From Thioclava dalianensis (lineage in GTDB: Bacteria > Pseudomonadota > Alphaproteobacteria > Rhodobacterales > Rhodobacteraceae): 64,000 bases of DNA. The stretch is taken from contig NZ_JHEH01000002.1 in NCBI RefSeq assembly GCF_000715505.1, positions 124,001 through 188,000 on the forward strand. Direction: 5' to 3'. Positions 20,654 to 28,924 of this stretch are shown here, one piece after another. Position numbers and translations under genes: made by a program. How positions within the stretch are numbered: the stretch's first letter is position 1; the number at the start of each line of letters is the position of its first letter. The notes below the pieces were generated by a model. The model ran no database searches. It was given only the letters and a program-made list of their open reading frames with translations, and had not been told where the DNA came from.

Positions 20654-20971
20654 TCAGTATGACGCTTCGATCTCGTACATCACTGGCTCGAAGCTGCGAC
20701 AGAGCGTGTAGATCACCCGGTTGCGCGCGATCATCTCGGGGCTGCGCAGCATCGCCTGATAATCGCCCCGCTCGCGCCATTTCGAATAGGTCGCGATCCG
20801 CGTATGCGCATCGTTCATATGCAGGCCCGCGCCCAGAAAGCCCGGCGCTTTCGAGATCAAATCGCGATACGCCTCCTGCAATCGCTCCATCAGCTCGGCG
20901 GCGGTCGCAGGTGTCATCTCGAATGTGCAGATCACGGTTTGTCCGCTGAAATCACTGGTAATTTCGGTCAT
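20654..20971 (-). CDS. Antibiotic biosynthesis monooxygenase (ABM) domain protein
   Basis: 105 residues forming a single ferredoxin-like ABM domain: F-E-M-T-P at the first strand, a helix with L-M-E-R-L-Q-E-A-Y, the turn A-P-G-F-L-G-A-G-L-H-M, and Y-S-K-W-R-E-R-G-D-Y. Such domains degrade quinone-like small molecules or haem, or act as sensors; no haem-degrading signature is clear. A full AGGAGG seven bases before the ATG fixes the start. It lies 57 bases after the TRAP large permease and probably belongs to that operon. Confidence 0.8.
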   Translation of the reverse strand: MTEITSDFSGQTVICTFEMTPATAAELMERLQEAYRDLISKAPGFLGAGLHMNDAHTRIATYSKWRERGDYQAMLRSPEMIARNRVIYTLCRSFEPVMYEIEASY

Positions 20972-21028
20972 GAGAAATCCTCCTTGCCCCATGCTCGCAC
21001 AGACGGCGCAAAAAATCACCGCTCCATT

Positions 21029-22351
21029 TCAACCAAACCAAAGCGGCAACAGGGTCAGCGCAGGCAACGCTAGGATCAGCGCGACGCGCAAAAGATCCGC
21101 TGCGACGAACCACACGACCGCACGCCATGTCTGCGGCGCAGGGGTCTCCCCCTCAATCGCGGCGATGACAAAGAGGTTGAGCCCCACTGGCGGCGTGATC
21201 AGCCCGACCTCGACCACGATGAGCACCAGGACGCCAAACCACAGCGCCAGCGCCTGCGGATCCATCCCGAAATCGAGCCCCACGACAATCGGCCAGAAGG
21301 TCGGCAAGGTCAGAAGGATCATCGAGAGACTGTCCATGAAACAGCCCAGCACGAGGTAGAGCACCAGCATCGCGCCCAGCACGAGCCACGGGCTGATCCC
21401 CTGCCCCACGATCAGTTCCGCGAGTTCCTGCGGCAGGCGCGCAAAGCCCAGAAACCCGTTATAGACGGCCGCGCCAAGGATGATGAAGAACACCATGCCG
21501 GTCGTCTGCGCGGTCTCGCGCAAAGCCGTGATCCACCCGCCATCGCGCAGCCCGCCCGAGGCCCAAGCGGCAAGTCCGGTCAGGGCGGCCCCGATGGCCG
21601 CGCCTTCGGTGGGCGAGAAGATCCCGCCATAGATGCCGCCCACAACCAGCGCGAAGATGGTCACGACGGGCCATGTCGCCCAGAGCGCCGCTCTGCGCGC
21701 AGACCACGGGCTTGCGGCGCGCGGGTGCCCGGCGGCACCGGGGTGACGCCACAGATAGACGCGCACGGCACAGCCATAGCCCGCCACCGCCAGCAAGCCC
21801 GGCAACAGAGCCGCGGCGAAGAGTGTCGCGATATTCTGCTCGGTCAGGATGGCAAAGATCACCAGCACGATGGAGGGCGGGATCAGGATGCCCAGCGTGC
21901 CGCCTGCGGCCAGCGCCGCCGTCGACAGCGCGCCCGAATAGCCCGCAGCTTTCATCTCGGGCAGCGCCACGCGGCTCATCGTGGCCGCAGTCGCAAGCGA
22001 GCTGCCGCAGATCGCACCGAACCCCGCACAGGCGCCGATGGCGGCCATCGCCACCCCGCCCCGCCGATGCCCGATCAACGCATCGGCGGCGCGAAACAGC
22101 GCCCGGCTCATCCCGCCCTGCGTGGCGAACTGCCCCATCAGCAGGAACATCGGGATCACCGACAGCTCGTAATTGGCAAATGTCGAGACGCCCTCATTCT
22201 TCATCTTGGCCAGCCAAAGCTGCGGGCTGCCGCTCAGCGCCCAAAGCCCGCCCGCGCCCAAAACCAGCATCGCAAGCCCAATCGGCGCGCGCAGAAAGAT
22301 CAGCAGCAACAACAGTGGAAAGGAGCCGAGCGCGAGGGCAAAATCACTCAT
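21029..22351 (-). CDS. TRAP transporter large permease (DctM type), system 1
   Basis: 440 residues with about 12 hydrophobic segments, the size of DctM. Conserved stretches include A-L-P-E-M-K-A-A-G-Y near residue 135, L-G-I-L-I-P-P-S-I-V near 160, the F-S-P-T-E-G-A-A-I-G region near 270 and L-I-T-P-P-V-G-L-N-L-F-V near 395. It forms the sodium-driven channel of the tripartite system with the DctQ and DctP genes just upstream. ATG 22351 overlaps the DctQ end by eight bases. Confidence 0.93.
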   Translation of the reverse strand: MSDFALALGSFPLLLLLIFLRAPIGLAMLVLGAGGLWALSGSPQLWLAKMKNEGVSTFANYELSVIPMFLLMGQFATQGGMSRALFRAADALIGHRRGGVAMAAIGACAGFGAICGSSLATAATMSRVALPEMKAAGYSGALSTAALAAGGTLGILIPPSIVLVIFAILTEQNIATLFAAALLPGLLAVAGYGCAVRVYLWRHPGAAGHPRAASPWSARRAALWATWPVVTIFALVVGGIYGGIFSPTEGAAIGAALTGLAAWASGGLRDGGWITALRETAQTTGMVFFIILGAAVYNGFLGFARLPQELAELIVGQGISPWLVLGAMLVLYLVLGCFMDSLSMILLTLPTFWPIVVGLDFGMDPQALALWFGVLVLIVVEVGLITPPVGLNLFVIAAIEGETPAPQTWRAVVWFVAADLLRVALILALPALTLLPLWFG

Positions 22352-22844
22352 GGGCGCTCCCCCCTTGCGCCGTCGTCCAGAGCGCCACAAGGGCCGCGCC
22401 CCACGCGCCGGGCAGGCAGGCGGCGTAGCCCCACCAGAGTGGCAAACCGAGCAGGAATGTCGTCTCGCCCGAACCAATCTTGCCCGCCATCCCGACCCCG
22501 ATGCGCCAGGCGATGATCCCGAAAAGAAGCGCCGCGAGCCCCTGCCAGATCCGATCCAACAGCCCCGCGATGGGCCCGCGCAGCAACGCGACCCGCGCAT
22601 GGGCATGGCGCAGCTGCACCAGCGGCAGCATCGCATAGACGATCCCCGGCAGGGTCAGCTCGACCAGCTCGAACCCCGCCTTATAGGGTCCAAGCCCCAG
22701 CGCGCCCGGCAGCCATCCTGCCTGTGCGCCTTTGAGGCCCAGCGCCCCCAGGCTCGAGATCGCGGTCATCGCAACCAGCGCCAGCAGCGCGAGGCCCGCA
22801 AGTAAAGCAAGCCCGTTTACCGCGCGCGCAATCGCAGCCTGCAC
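22344..22844 (-). CDS. TRAP transporter small permease (DctQ type), system 1
   Basis: 166 residues with four hydrophobic segments. It includes the DctQ-like F-E-L-V-E-L-T-L region near residue 58 and a helix-bounding stretch with R-H-A-H-A-R-V-A-L-L. The GTG start at 22844 is three bases after the DctP stop. It links the binding protein and the large permease. Confidence 0.88.
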   Translation of the reverse strand: MQAAIARAVNGLALLAGLALLALVAMTAISSLGALGLKGAQAGWLPGALGLGPYKAGFELVELTLPGIVYAMLPLVQLRHAHARVALLRGPIAGLLDRIWQGLAALLFGIIAWRIGVGMAGKIGSGETTFLLGLPLWWGYAACLPGAWGAALVALWTTAQGGSAHE

Positions 22845-22847
22845 GGA

Positions 22848-23888
22848 TCAGGCCGTATGCTGCGCGATCAGCGCCTGCGCCGCCTCAAGCAGCGCCGCGC
22901 CCTGCACGCCCCGCGCGTCCATCTCGCTCACCCAGGCCTCGATCACCGGCTGCGAGGCGGTTTTCCAAACAGGCGTCTCATCGGCGGAAATCGTGATGAT
23001 CTCATTGCCAAGATCGATCGCGGCCTGACGCGAAGGAATATCCTCGGCCTGTTGCGCCGCCCCCGCCGCGCGCGAAAACGCCGCGCCGGACACGCTGTCG
23101 ATGGCCGTTTTCAGATCATCGGGCAAGCTGGCATAGCGCCCCTTGTTCATCGCAAGAATAAAGCTCGCCGTGTAGATCGAAGCGCCTGCAAATTGCGTGT
23201 GATGATGCACCAGCTCGCCGATCTTGAGCGAGGCCGAGACCTCCCACGGCAGCAACGCGCCATCGATCGTGCCACGCGACAGAGCTTCGGGGACCGAGGG
23301 CACGGGCATGCCGACGGCCGTTGCGCCGAACTGCTCAAGAAGCTTCGTGGTCACCCGCGACGGCCCCCGCAGCTTGAGCCCTTCGAGATCGGCAATCTGA
23401 TGCACCGGCTTATTGGCATGGATCACGCCCGGGCCGTGCACCCATGTGCCCAGAAGATGCACATCGCGAAAATCCGTGTCGATCATATCCGACTGCGCAA
23501 GATCCCAGAGCGCCGCTGAGGCGGGGGCCGCATCCGCCACCATGAAGGGCAGCTCCATCACTTCGGTGCGCGGGAACCGCCCCGGCGTGTAGCCCGGCAG
23601 GGTCCAGATGATATCGACCACCCCGTCGGTGACCTGATCGACCAGATCCGAGGGCTTTCCGCCCAGCTGCATCGACGGGTAGTGCTGCACCTTGATGCGC
23701 CCGTTTGAGACCCGCTCCACCGCCTCGATCCAAGGCGTCAGGATATGGGCCGGTACAAAGCTCGTTTCGGGAAGAAACTGATGCAGACGCAGGGTCACCT
23801 CGGCGGAAGCAAATACCGGCGGCGCGGCCAGCGCAGTTGCGCCCGCAGCCAGAGCAAAGGTCTCGCGACGTGTGAACAGTCGACGCAT
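22848..23888 (-). CDS. TRAP transporter substrate-binding protein (DctP type), system 1
   Basis: 346-residue periplasmic binding protein. The N-terminus (R-R-E-T-F-A-L-A-A-G followed by an Ala-rich stretch to about residue 28) looks like a Tat signal. The mature part has the DctP pattern L-R-L-H-Q-F-L-P at its start, G-R-I-K-V-Q-H-Y-P-S-M-Q-L-G, and L-K-L-R-G-P-S-R near residue 165 where the family's carboxylate-binding Arg lies. AAGGAG precedes ATG 23888. First gene of the dctP-dctQ-dctM operon. The ligand is unknown, usually an organic acid. Confidence 0.92.
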   Translation of the reverse strand: MRRLFTRRETFALAAGATALAAPPVFASAEVTLRLHQFLPETSFVPAHILTPWIEAVERVSNGRIKVQHYPSMQLGGKPSDLVDQVTDGVVDIIWTLPGYTPGRFPRTEVMELPFMVADAAPASAALWDLAQSDMIDTDFRDVHLLGTWVHGPGVIHANKPVHQIADLEGLKLRGPSRVTTKLLEQFGATAVGMPVPSVPEALSRGTIDGALLPWEVSASLKIGELVHHHTQFAGASIYTASFILAMNKGRYASLPDDLKTAIDSVSGAAFSRAAGAAQQAEDIPSRQAAIDLGNEIITISADETPVWKTASQPVIEAWVSEMDARGVQGAALLEAAQALIAQHTA

Positions 23889-23960
23889 ACGGATCTCCTT
23901 CTCGCGCTTTCGTTACCCGCTTACCCCGGCGCGACCGTTGCGTCCAGTTCCCAAAACCTG

Positions 23961-24022
23961 CGAGGGGCGCCGCCCCCGTCCGCGCGCCGCGCGGCCTCCC
24001 CCGGGATATTGGAACGAAATCG
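23961..24022 (+). repeat. Dispersed intergenic hairpin repeat, copy 1
   Basis: A GGGGCGCCGCCCC hairpin at 23964-23976, a second GC hairpin (CGCGCGCCGCGCG), then CCCCCGGGATATT. This matches the layout of the other copies at 24048, 37574, 40610 and 48583: GC hairpin, spacer, CCCCG(A/G)GATATT tail. It faces copy 2 tail to tail. Confidence 0.6.
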
Positions 24023-24047
24023 AAAACATGACTCCCTCTTTTGAATT

Positions 24048-24103
24048 CGTCTAAATATCCCGGGGTGAATTGGCCGGAAGGCCAAGAGGGGCAGCGCCCC
24101 TAT
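24048..24103 (-). repeat. Dispersed intergenic hairpin repeat, copy 2
   Basis: Minus-strand order: TAGGGGCGCTGCCCCTC hairpin, TTGGCCTTCCGGCCAA hairpin, TTCACCCCGGGATATTT tail. The first two elements are almost identical to the copy at 48583-48634 (three differences over about 40 bases). The TAG at its start is the stop codon of the RpiR gene. Confidence 0.75.
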
Positions 24104-24972
24104 TTACCGCGCTGGAAGAATCGCGCGCGCTCATAAAGCCCTTCGAGCCGCTTCATCCGCGAGGCGGTTTCCTCCCATGTCAGCGACTGCACCGCCGCCA
24201 TCAGCGTCTCGACCAGCACCTGCAAGGCGACCGTGCTGTCCCAAGCGCTCGGCACCTCGATCTGAGCCGAAAACCGGTAGCGCGCGTGCCGGGCGGCGGG
24301 GCTGACCCAAGGGTCGGTGATCAAGATCACCTCGGCGCCCTGATCGGCAGCCATTTCGACAAGCTGGAGCACATTGTTTTCGTAGCGTCTGATATCGAAG
24401 ACCAGCAAGACGTCGCCCGCGCGCATCTCGAGCATCGCGGGAGGCCAGGCATTCGAGACCGGCTCGAGCAGTTCCACACCGGGGCGGATCACCTTCATAT
24501 GGGTCGTGAAATAGTCCGCGATGGGCAGGGTAATGCGCCCGCCGGTCGCAAATATGCGACGTTCGGGATCGGCCAGCAGTTCGGCGGTCGCATCGAACTG
24601 GGCGTGATCGATCTGCGCCAGTGTCGCCTGAAGATTGCCCAGCACCGCGTCCGCAAAGCGATTGAGCATATGGGTGTCCGGCGCGGCCTCCGCCCAGCGA
24701 TCATGTTTGGCCAGAGGCGAGACCAGCCGCGCCTCCAACTCTTCGCGCACCGCCTGTTGCAGACCCGGATAGCCGCCAAACCCCATCTTCTGCGCGAGCC
24801 GCACGACGGTGGGCGAGGACACCTCTGCCGCCTTGGCCAATTGGGTGACCGAGCCCAGCAGCGCGACCGGGTAATGACGCAGGATGTAGCTCGCCAATTG
24901 GCGCTCCGTGCGCGTCATGGTCTCGATCGCCTGTGCGATCTGATCTTCGATATTTTGCGTGACCGCTGCCAA
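24100..24972 (-). CDS. MurR/RpiR family transcriptional regulator
   Basis: About 290 residues: an N-terminal HTH (residues 1-80, with L-A-K-A-A-E-V-S-S-P-T-V-V-R-L-A-Q-K as recognition helix) and a C-terminal SIS sugar-isomerase-like sensor domain (about 125-260, with F-A-T-G-G-R-I-T and L-V-F-D-I-R-R). I chose the TTG start at 24972 because AAGGAG lies about eight bases upstream and the predicted length then fits the family. A longer frame to 25317 reads non-conserved sequence and would overlap the divergent gene. It is divergent from the amidohydrolase/TRAP/GS cluster and is its likely regulator. Confidence 0.88.
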   Translation of the reverse strand: MAAVTQNIEDQIAQAIETMTRTERQLASYILRHYPVALLGSVTQLAKAAEVSSPTVVRLAQKMGFGGYPGLQQAVREELEARLVSPLAKHDRWAEAAPDTHMLNRFADAVLGNLQATLAQIDHAQFDATAELLADPERRIFATGGRITLPIADYFTTHMKVIRPGVELLEPVSNAWPPAMLEMRAGDVLLVFDIRRYENNVLQLVEMAADQGAEVILITDPWVSPAARHARYRFSAQIEVPSAWDSTVALQVLVETLMAAVQSLTWEETASRMKRLEGLYERARFFQRGK

Positions 24973-25080
24973 ATTGAGCACTCCTTGCGTCTCATCACCG
25001 AACAGATCGTAACAGAGATAAAAACTCTGAAAATATCTTGACACAAACCATTCACGAAGACGAGCCTGCTCGTGAACGAG

Positions 25081-25875
25081 ATGCGGGAATCGATGGAGGC
25101 CGAGGTGCCGCAACACGAGACACCGATACGGATTGAAGGCGAATCCCGCGATGGCGCTTGCGTGATCATCTGTGAGCATGCCTCCAATGCGATGCCCGCG
25201 CCTTGGGGCGATCTTGGGCTCGATCCGGAGCAGCGGAAAGCGCATATCGCGTGGGATCCGGGCGCGCTTGGGCTCGCGCAGGCGCTGGCTGTGGCGCTTG
25301 ATGCGCCGCTCGCCCAAGCCTGTCAGTCACGGCTGATCTACGATCTCAACCGACCGCCGCAGCATCCGGGCGCGATGCCCGAGCGCTCCGAGACCACCGA
25401 CATTCCGGGCAATCGTGATCTTGATGGCGCGGATCGGTTGGCGCGGGTCGAGGCGCTCTACCTGCCCTTTCATGCGGAGATTCGCGCATTGATCGCGCGC
25501 CGGTTGGCACGGGGCCTCAGCCCGATCCTTGTGACCGTGCATTCCTTCACGCCGATTTATTTTGGCAAGCCGCGCGCGGTCGAGCTGGGAGTGATCCATG
25601 ATGCAGATGCGCGCCTCGCCGAGGCCATCGTGGCACAGGCAGACGCGCAGACTGATCTCGCCGTGCAGCTCAACGCCCCTTATTCCGCGCGCGATGGCGT
25701 GACCCATACGCTGGCGCTGCATGGTACCGCGATGGGACTGCCCAATGTCATGCTGGAGTTGCGCAACGATCTGATCGCGGACAGCCCCGCCCAAGAGGCG
25801 ATGGCGGCCCGGCTGGCGCCGGTGCTGCGGGCTGCCATGGACGACACGCGCGCCACCCCGAAGGAGACTGTCTGA
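25081..25875 (+). CDS. N-formylglutamate amidohydrolase family protein
   Basis: About 264 residues of the HutG-type FGase family (zinc amidohydrolase). Conserved elements are C-E-H-A-S-N near residue 32, W-D-P-G-A-L-G, R-L-I-Y-D-L-N-R-P near 80, V-T-V-H-S-F-T-P near 155 with a metal His, and N-A-P-Y-S. No histidine-utilisation genes are nearby. It opens a cluster with a glutamine-synthetase-like ligase, so it may instead release glutamate from a gamma-glutamyl or N-acyl-glutamyl intermediate (inference). The start is uncertain: GTG 25072, ATG 25081 and ATG 25093 are all in frame with weak ribosome sites. Its stop overlaps the DctQ start (TGATG). Confidence 0.85.
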   Translation: MRESMEAEVPQHETPIRIEGESRDGACVIICEHASNAMPAPWGDLGLDPEQRKAHIAWDPGALGLAQALAVALDAPLAQACQSRLIYDLNRPPQHPGAMPERSETTDIPGNRDLDGADRLARVEALYLPFHAEIRALIARRLARGLSPILVTVHSFTPIYFGKPRAVELGVIHDADARLAEAIVAQADAQTDLAVQLNAPYSARDGVTHTLALHGTAMGLPNVMLELRNDLIADSPAQEAMAARLAPVLRAAMDDTRATPKETV

Positions 25876-26381
25876 TGCCGGGATGGATCCGCAGCTATGT
25901 ACGCGTTGTCGAGGGCTTCAACCGGCGGCTGGGCAAGGTCGCGATGTACCTACTTTATGTGATCATGGGGATCATGCTGTTTTCCAGCATCACCAAGATC
26001 GCGCATATTCCCGCGCTCTGGACGCTGGAAATGGCCCAGTTCACGCTGGTGGCCTATTACATGCTGGGCGCACCATGGTCGCTGCAGGGCGACACCAATG
26101 TGCGCATGGACCTGCTTTACGCGCGCCGCTCGGAAAAGGGCAAGGCGTGGTGGGATGCGTTCACAGTGCTCGCGCTGATGTTCTACCTCGCGATCATGGT
26201 CTACTCGGCCTTCGACTCCACCGTCTATTCCTTCGAATATAACGAGCGCAACCCGAGCGCGTGGCGCCCCTATCTCTGGCCGATCAAGGTGATCATCACG
26301 GCGGGTTTCTTTCTGATGCTGCTGCAGGCGACGGTGCTTTTGATCCGCGACATCGCGACGATCCGCGGAGAGGACATCTGA
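25875..26381 (+). CDS. TRAP transporter small permease (DctQ type), system 2
   Basis: 168 residues, four hydrophobic segments, with the DctQ core around W-T-L-E-M-A-Q-F-T-L-V-A-Y-Y near residue 55 and D-T-N-V-R-M-D-L-L-Y near residue 75. Start and stop are both embedded in TGATG overlaps with neighbours, so amidohydrolase, dctQ and dctM are translationally coupled. Confidence 0.92.
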   Translation: MPGWIRSYVRVVEGFNRRLGKVAMYLLYVIMGIMLFSSITKIAHIPALWTLEMAQFTLVAYYMLGAPWSLQGDTNVRMDLLYARRSEKGKAWWDAFTVLALMFYLAIMVYSAFDSTVYSFEYNERNPSAWRPYLWPIKVIITAGFFLMLLQATVLLIRDIATIRGEDI

Positions 26382-27706
26382 TGGACCACAACACAATCGC
26401 CATTCTGATGTTCTCGACCATGCTGCTGATGATGCTCACAGGCCAGCGTGTCTTCGGCGCGATCGGCTTTGTCGCTGTGGTCACGGCGTTCTTCCTTTGG
26501 GGGCCGGGGGGCACGCAGATCAGCTTTGGCTCGGTCATGAAGCTGATGAAATGGACTCCGCTTCTGACGCTGCCGATGTTCGTCTATATGGGCTATGTGA
26601 TGTCCGAGAGCCGTCTGGCCGAAGACCTCTACCGGATGTTCCATGTCTGGTTCGGACCGCTGCCCGGGGGGCTCGCCATCGGGACGATCCTGCTGATGGT
26701 GATGATCTCGGTGATGAACGGGCTGTCGGTTGCGGGCATGGCCATCGGGGCCACGATCGCCCTGCCCGAGCTGTTGCGGCGCAATTACGACAAGCTGATG
26801 ATTTCGGGCGTGATTCAGGCGGGCTCCAGCCTCGGCATCCTGATCCCGCCTTCCGTGGTGCTGGTGCTGTTCTCGCTGATCGCGCGCCAGCCGGTCTCGG
26901 AGCTTTGGCTCGCGGGCGCAGTGCCGGGGCTGCTGATGGCCACGTTGTTCATCGCCTATATCGTCATCCGCTGCCGGTTGAACCCGGCGCTTGCGCCGCC
27001 GATGGACCCCGAGGAGTTGGCCCAGATCACGATGCGCGAGCGGCTGCGTCTTCTGCGTGCGGGCCTGCTGCCGGTCTTTATTTTCGTGGCGATGATGGTG
27101 CCCTTCCTCAAGGGCTGGGCGAGCCTGACGGAGGCCTCGGTGATTGGCGCGCTGGCCGCGGTCTTTGCCGCCGCGATCAAGCGCCGCTTCACTTGGGACG
27201 TCTTCCAGAAGGCCACCCGCCAGACCCTGCAGATCACCGTGATGTTCATGCTGATCATCACCGCGGCGCTCTCTTTCGGGGCGGTCTTCGACGGCTTGGG
27301 CGCGGGCCGCGCGATCGAGGATTTCTTCACCGAAAGTCTTGGGCTGGGACCGTGGCAGGTGCTGATCCTGATGCAGCTCAGCTTTCTGGTCATGGGGATG
27401 TTTCTCGATGACACGGCGATGCTGGTGATCGTGGCGCCGGTCTATGTCAGCCTCGCGCGGCATCTGGGCTTCGACATGATCTGGTACGGTGTCCTTTATA
27501 CTATCACCTGTCAGGTTGCCTATCTGACCCCACCCTTCGGCTATAACCTGTTTCTGATGAAGGCGATGGCACCGCCCGAGTTCACCCTGCCGGTGATCTA
27601 CCGCTCGGTCTTTCCCTTCGTGGGCGTGATGGTGCTGACGCTGATCCTCGTGATGATCTTCCCGCAACTGGCGCTGTGGCTGCCCCATGCGGTGCTTGGA
27701 CGATAA
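26381..27706 (+). CDS. TRAP transporter large permease (DctM type), system 2
   Basis: 441 residues with about 12 hydrophobic segments. It has M-N-G-L-S-V-A-G-M-A-I-G near residue 110, G-S-S-L-G-I-L-I-P-P-S-V-V near 150, the S-L-T-E-A-S-V-I-G region near 250 and Y-L-T-P-P-F-G-Y-N-L-F near 380. ATG 26381 overlaps the DctQ stop. The DctP gene follows after about 50 bases. Confidence 0.94.
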   Translation: MDHNTIAILMFSTMLLMMLTGQRVFGAIGFVAVVTAFFLWGPGGTQISFGSVMKLMKWTPLLTLPMFVYMGYVMSESRLAEDLYRMFHVWFGPLPGGLAIGTILLMVMISVMNGLSVAGMAIGATIALPELLRRNYDKLMISGVIQAGSSLGILIPPSVVLVLFSLIARQPVSELWLAGAVPGLLMATLFIAYIVIRCRLNPALAPPMDPEELAQITMRERLRLLRAGLLPVFIFVAMMVPFLKGWASLTEASVIGALAAVFAAAIKRRFTWDVFQKATRQTLQITVMFMLIITAALSFGAVFDGLGAGRAIEDFFTESLGLGPWQVLILMQLSFLVMGMFLDDTAMLVIVAPVYVSLARHLGFDMIWYGVLYTITCQVAYLTPPFGYNLFLMKAMAPPEFTLPVIYRSVFPFVGVMVLTLILVMIFPQLALWLPHAVLGR

Positions 27707-27755
27707 CCAGAGCTCGGAGAAACCGGGCCTCTTTATTCAACAAGGAGAGAGAGTG

Positions 27756-28793
27756 ATGACAACAAGACGTAAGTTTCTGACCACCGGTGCGGTGGGCGCG
27801 GCGGCGGCCGGTCTTGCCGCCCCCGCGATTGCCCAGACCAAGCCGATCAAATGGCGCATGCAGACCTATGCGGGGCCCGCGCTGGCCGAGCAGGTCGTGG
27901 ACAATTGCATCAAGACCTTCAACGAGATCGCCGATGGCCAGATGGAGATCGAGCTGTATTACGCAGACCAGCTCGTGCCGACGTCCGAGCTGTTCCGCGC
28001 GATGCAAGCAGGCACGATCGATGCGGTGCAATCGGATGATGACAGCATGGCCTCGCCCACGGAGGTGACGGTGTTCGGCGGCTATTTCCCGTTCGGGCTG
28101 CGCTATTCGCTCGACGTGCCGACGCTGTTCAACGAATGGGGCCTCAACGAGATCTGGGACGAGCAATATGCGGCGGTGGGCGTCAAGCACATCTCGGCTG
28201 GCTCTTGGGATCCGTGCAACTTCGCGATGAAAGAGCCAGTTAAATCGCTCGACGATCTCAACGGCAAGCGGGTCTTCACCTTCCCGACCGCCGGACGCTT
28301 CCTCGCGCAGTTCGGCGTCGTGCCGGTGACGATCCCGTGGGAGGATGTCGAGGTCGCGCTGCAAACCGGCGAGCTGGACGGTGTGGCATGGTCGGGCATC
28401 ACCGAGGATTACACATCCGGTTGGGGCAAAAACGCGCCCTATTTCCTGACCAACAACATCTCGGGCGCTTGGATCGGTCACTTCTTCGCGAATATGGATC
28501 GCTGGAACGAGGTGCCCGACAAGATGAAAACGCTGATGCGGACCTGTTTCGATCAGTCCCATTATCACCGCCAGTACTGGTACTGGTCGGGCGAGGCAAA
28601 GCTGCGTGTCGAGGGCACAGAGATGCAGCTGACCACGATCCCCGATGCCGAATGGCAAAAGGTCGAGGATGCCGCGCATAAATTCTGGGACGAGATCGCA
28701 GCCGAGAGCGAGCTGAAGGCGAAAGTCGTTGATATCTTCAAGAAATACAACGAGACCATGAAGAAAGCCGGACCGCCCTATCGCAACACCTGA
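27756..28793 (+). CDS. TRAP transporter substrate-binding protein (DctP type), system 2
   Basis: 345-residue binding protein with a Tat-like leader (T-T-R-R-K-F-L-T-T-G-A-V, cleavage after A-I-A-Q near residue 27). The mature protein shows the DctP layout: K-W-R-M-Q-T-Y at the first strand, L-Y-Y-A-D-Q-L-V-P-T-S-E-L-F near 70, and N-G-K-R-V-F-T-F-P-T-A-G-R near residue 168, where the ligand-contacting Arg normally sits. AAGGAG precedes the ATG. As the binding component it sets substrate specificity for the island. TRAP systems normally bind carboxylates, which constrains the substrate guess. Confidence 0.94.
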   Translation: MTTRRKFLTTGAVGAAAAGLAAPAIAQTKPIKWRMQTYAGPALAEQVVDNCIKTFNEIADGQMEIELYYADQLVPTSELFRAMQAGTIDAVQSDDDSMASPTEVTVFGGYFPFGLRYSLDVPTLFNEWGLNEIWDEQYAAVGVKHISAGSWDPCNFAMKEPVKSLDDLNGKRVFTFPTAGRFLAQFGVVPVTIPWEDVEVALQTGELDGVAWSGITEDYTSGWGKNAPYFLTNNISGAWIGHFFANMDRWNEVPDKMKTLMRTCFDQSHYHRQYWYWSGEAKLRVEGTEMQLTTIPDAEWQKVEDAAHKFWDEIAAESELKAKVVDIFKKYNETMKKAGPPYRNT

Positions 28794-28820
28794 TTGCGTC
28801 CGGTCACCGACCACAAACCA

Positions 28821-28853
28821 AAAGGCGCGCCGGGGCATTGTCCGGGCGCGCCT
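28821..28853 (+). terminator. Hairpin after the TRAP binding-protein gene
   Basis: AGGCGCGCC and GGCGCGCCT form a stem (with extra CCGG pairing and one bulge) 30 bases after the DctP stop. The following CTCTCTCCCC is not a T run, so it may only attenuate before the ligase gene. Confidence 0.55.
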
Positions 28854-28924
28854 CTCTCCCCCTCTTGCCCGGAACACGGCCACGCGGCACAGTCTCCGGA
28901 CCCGTCATTCCCCCGGAGGTTTCC

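Noticed and set aside
25081-25875. Histidine-utilisation role for the formylglutamate amidohydrolase
   Set aside because: No hutU, hutH, hutI or HutC-type regulator adjoins it; context favours another substrate.
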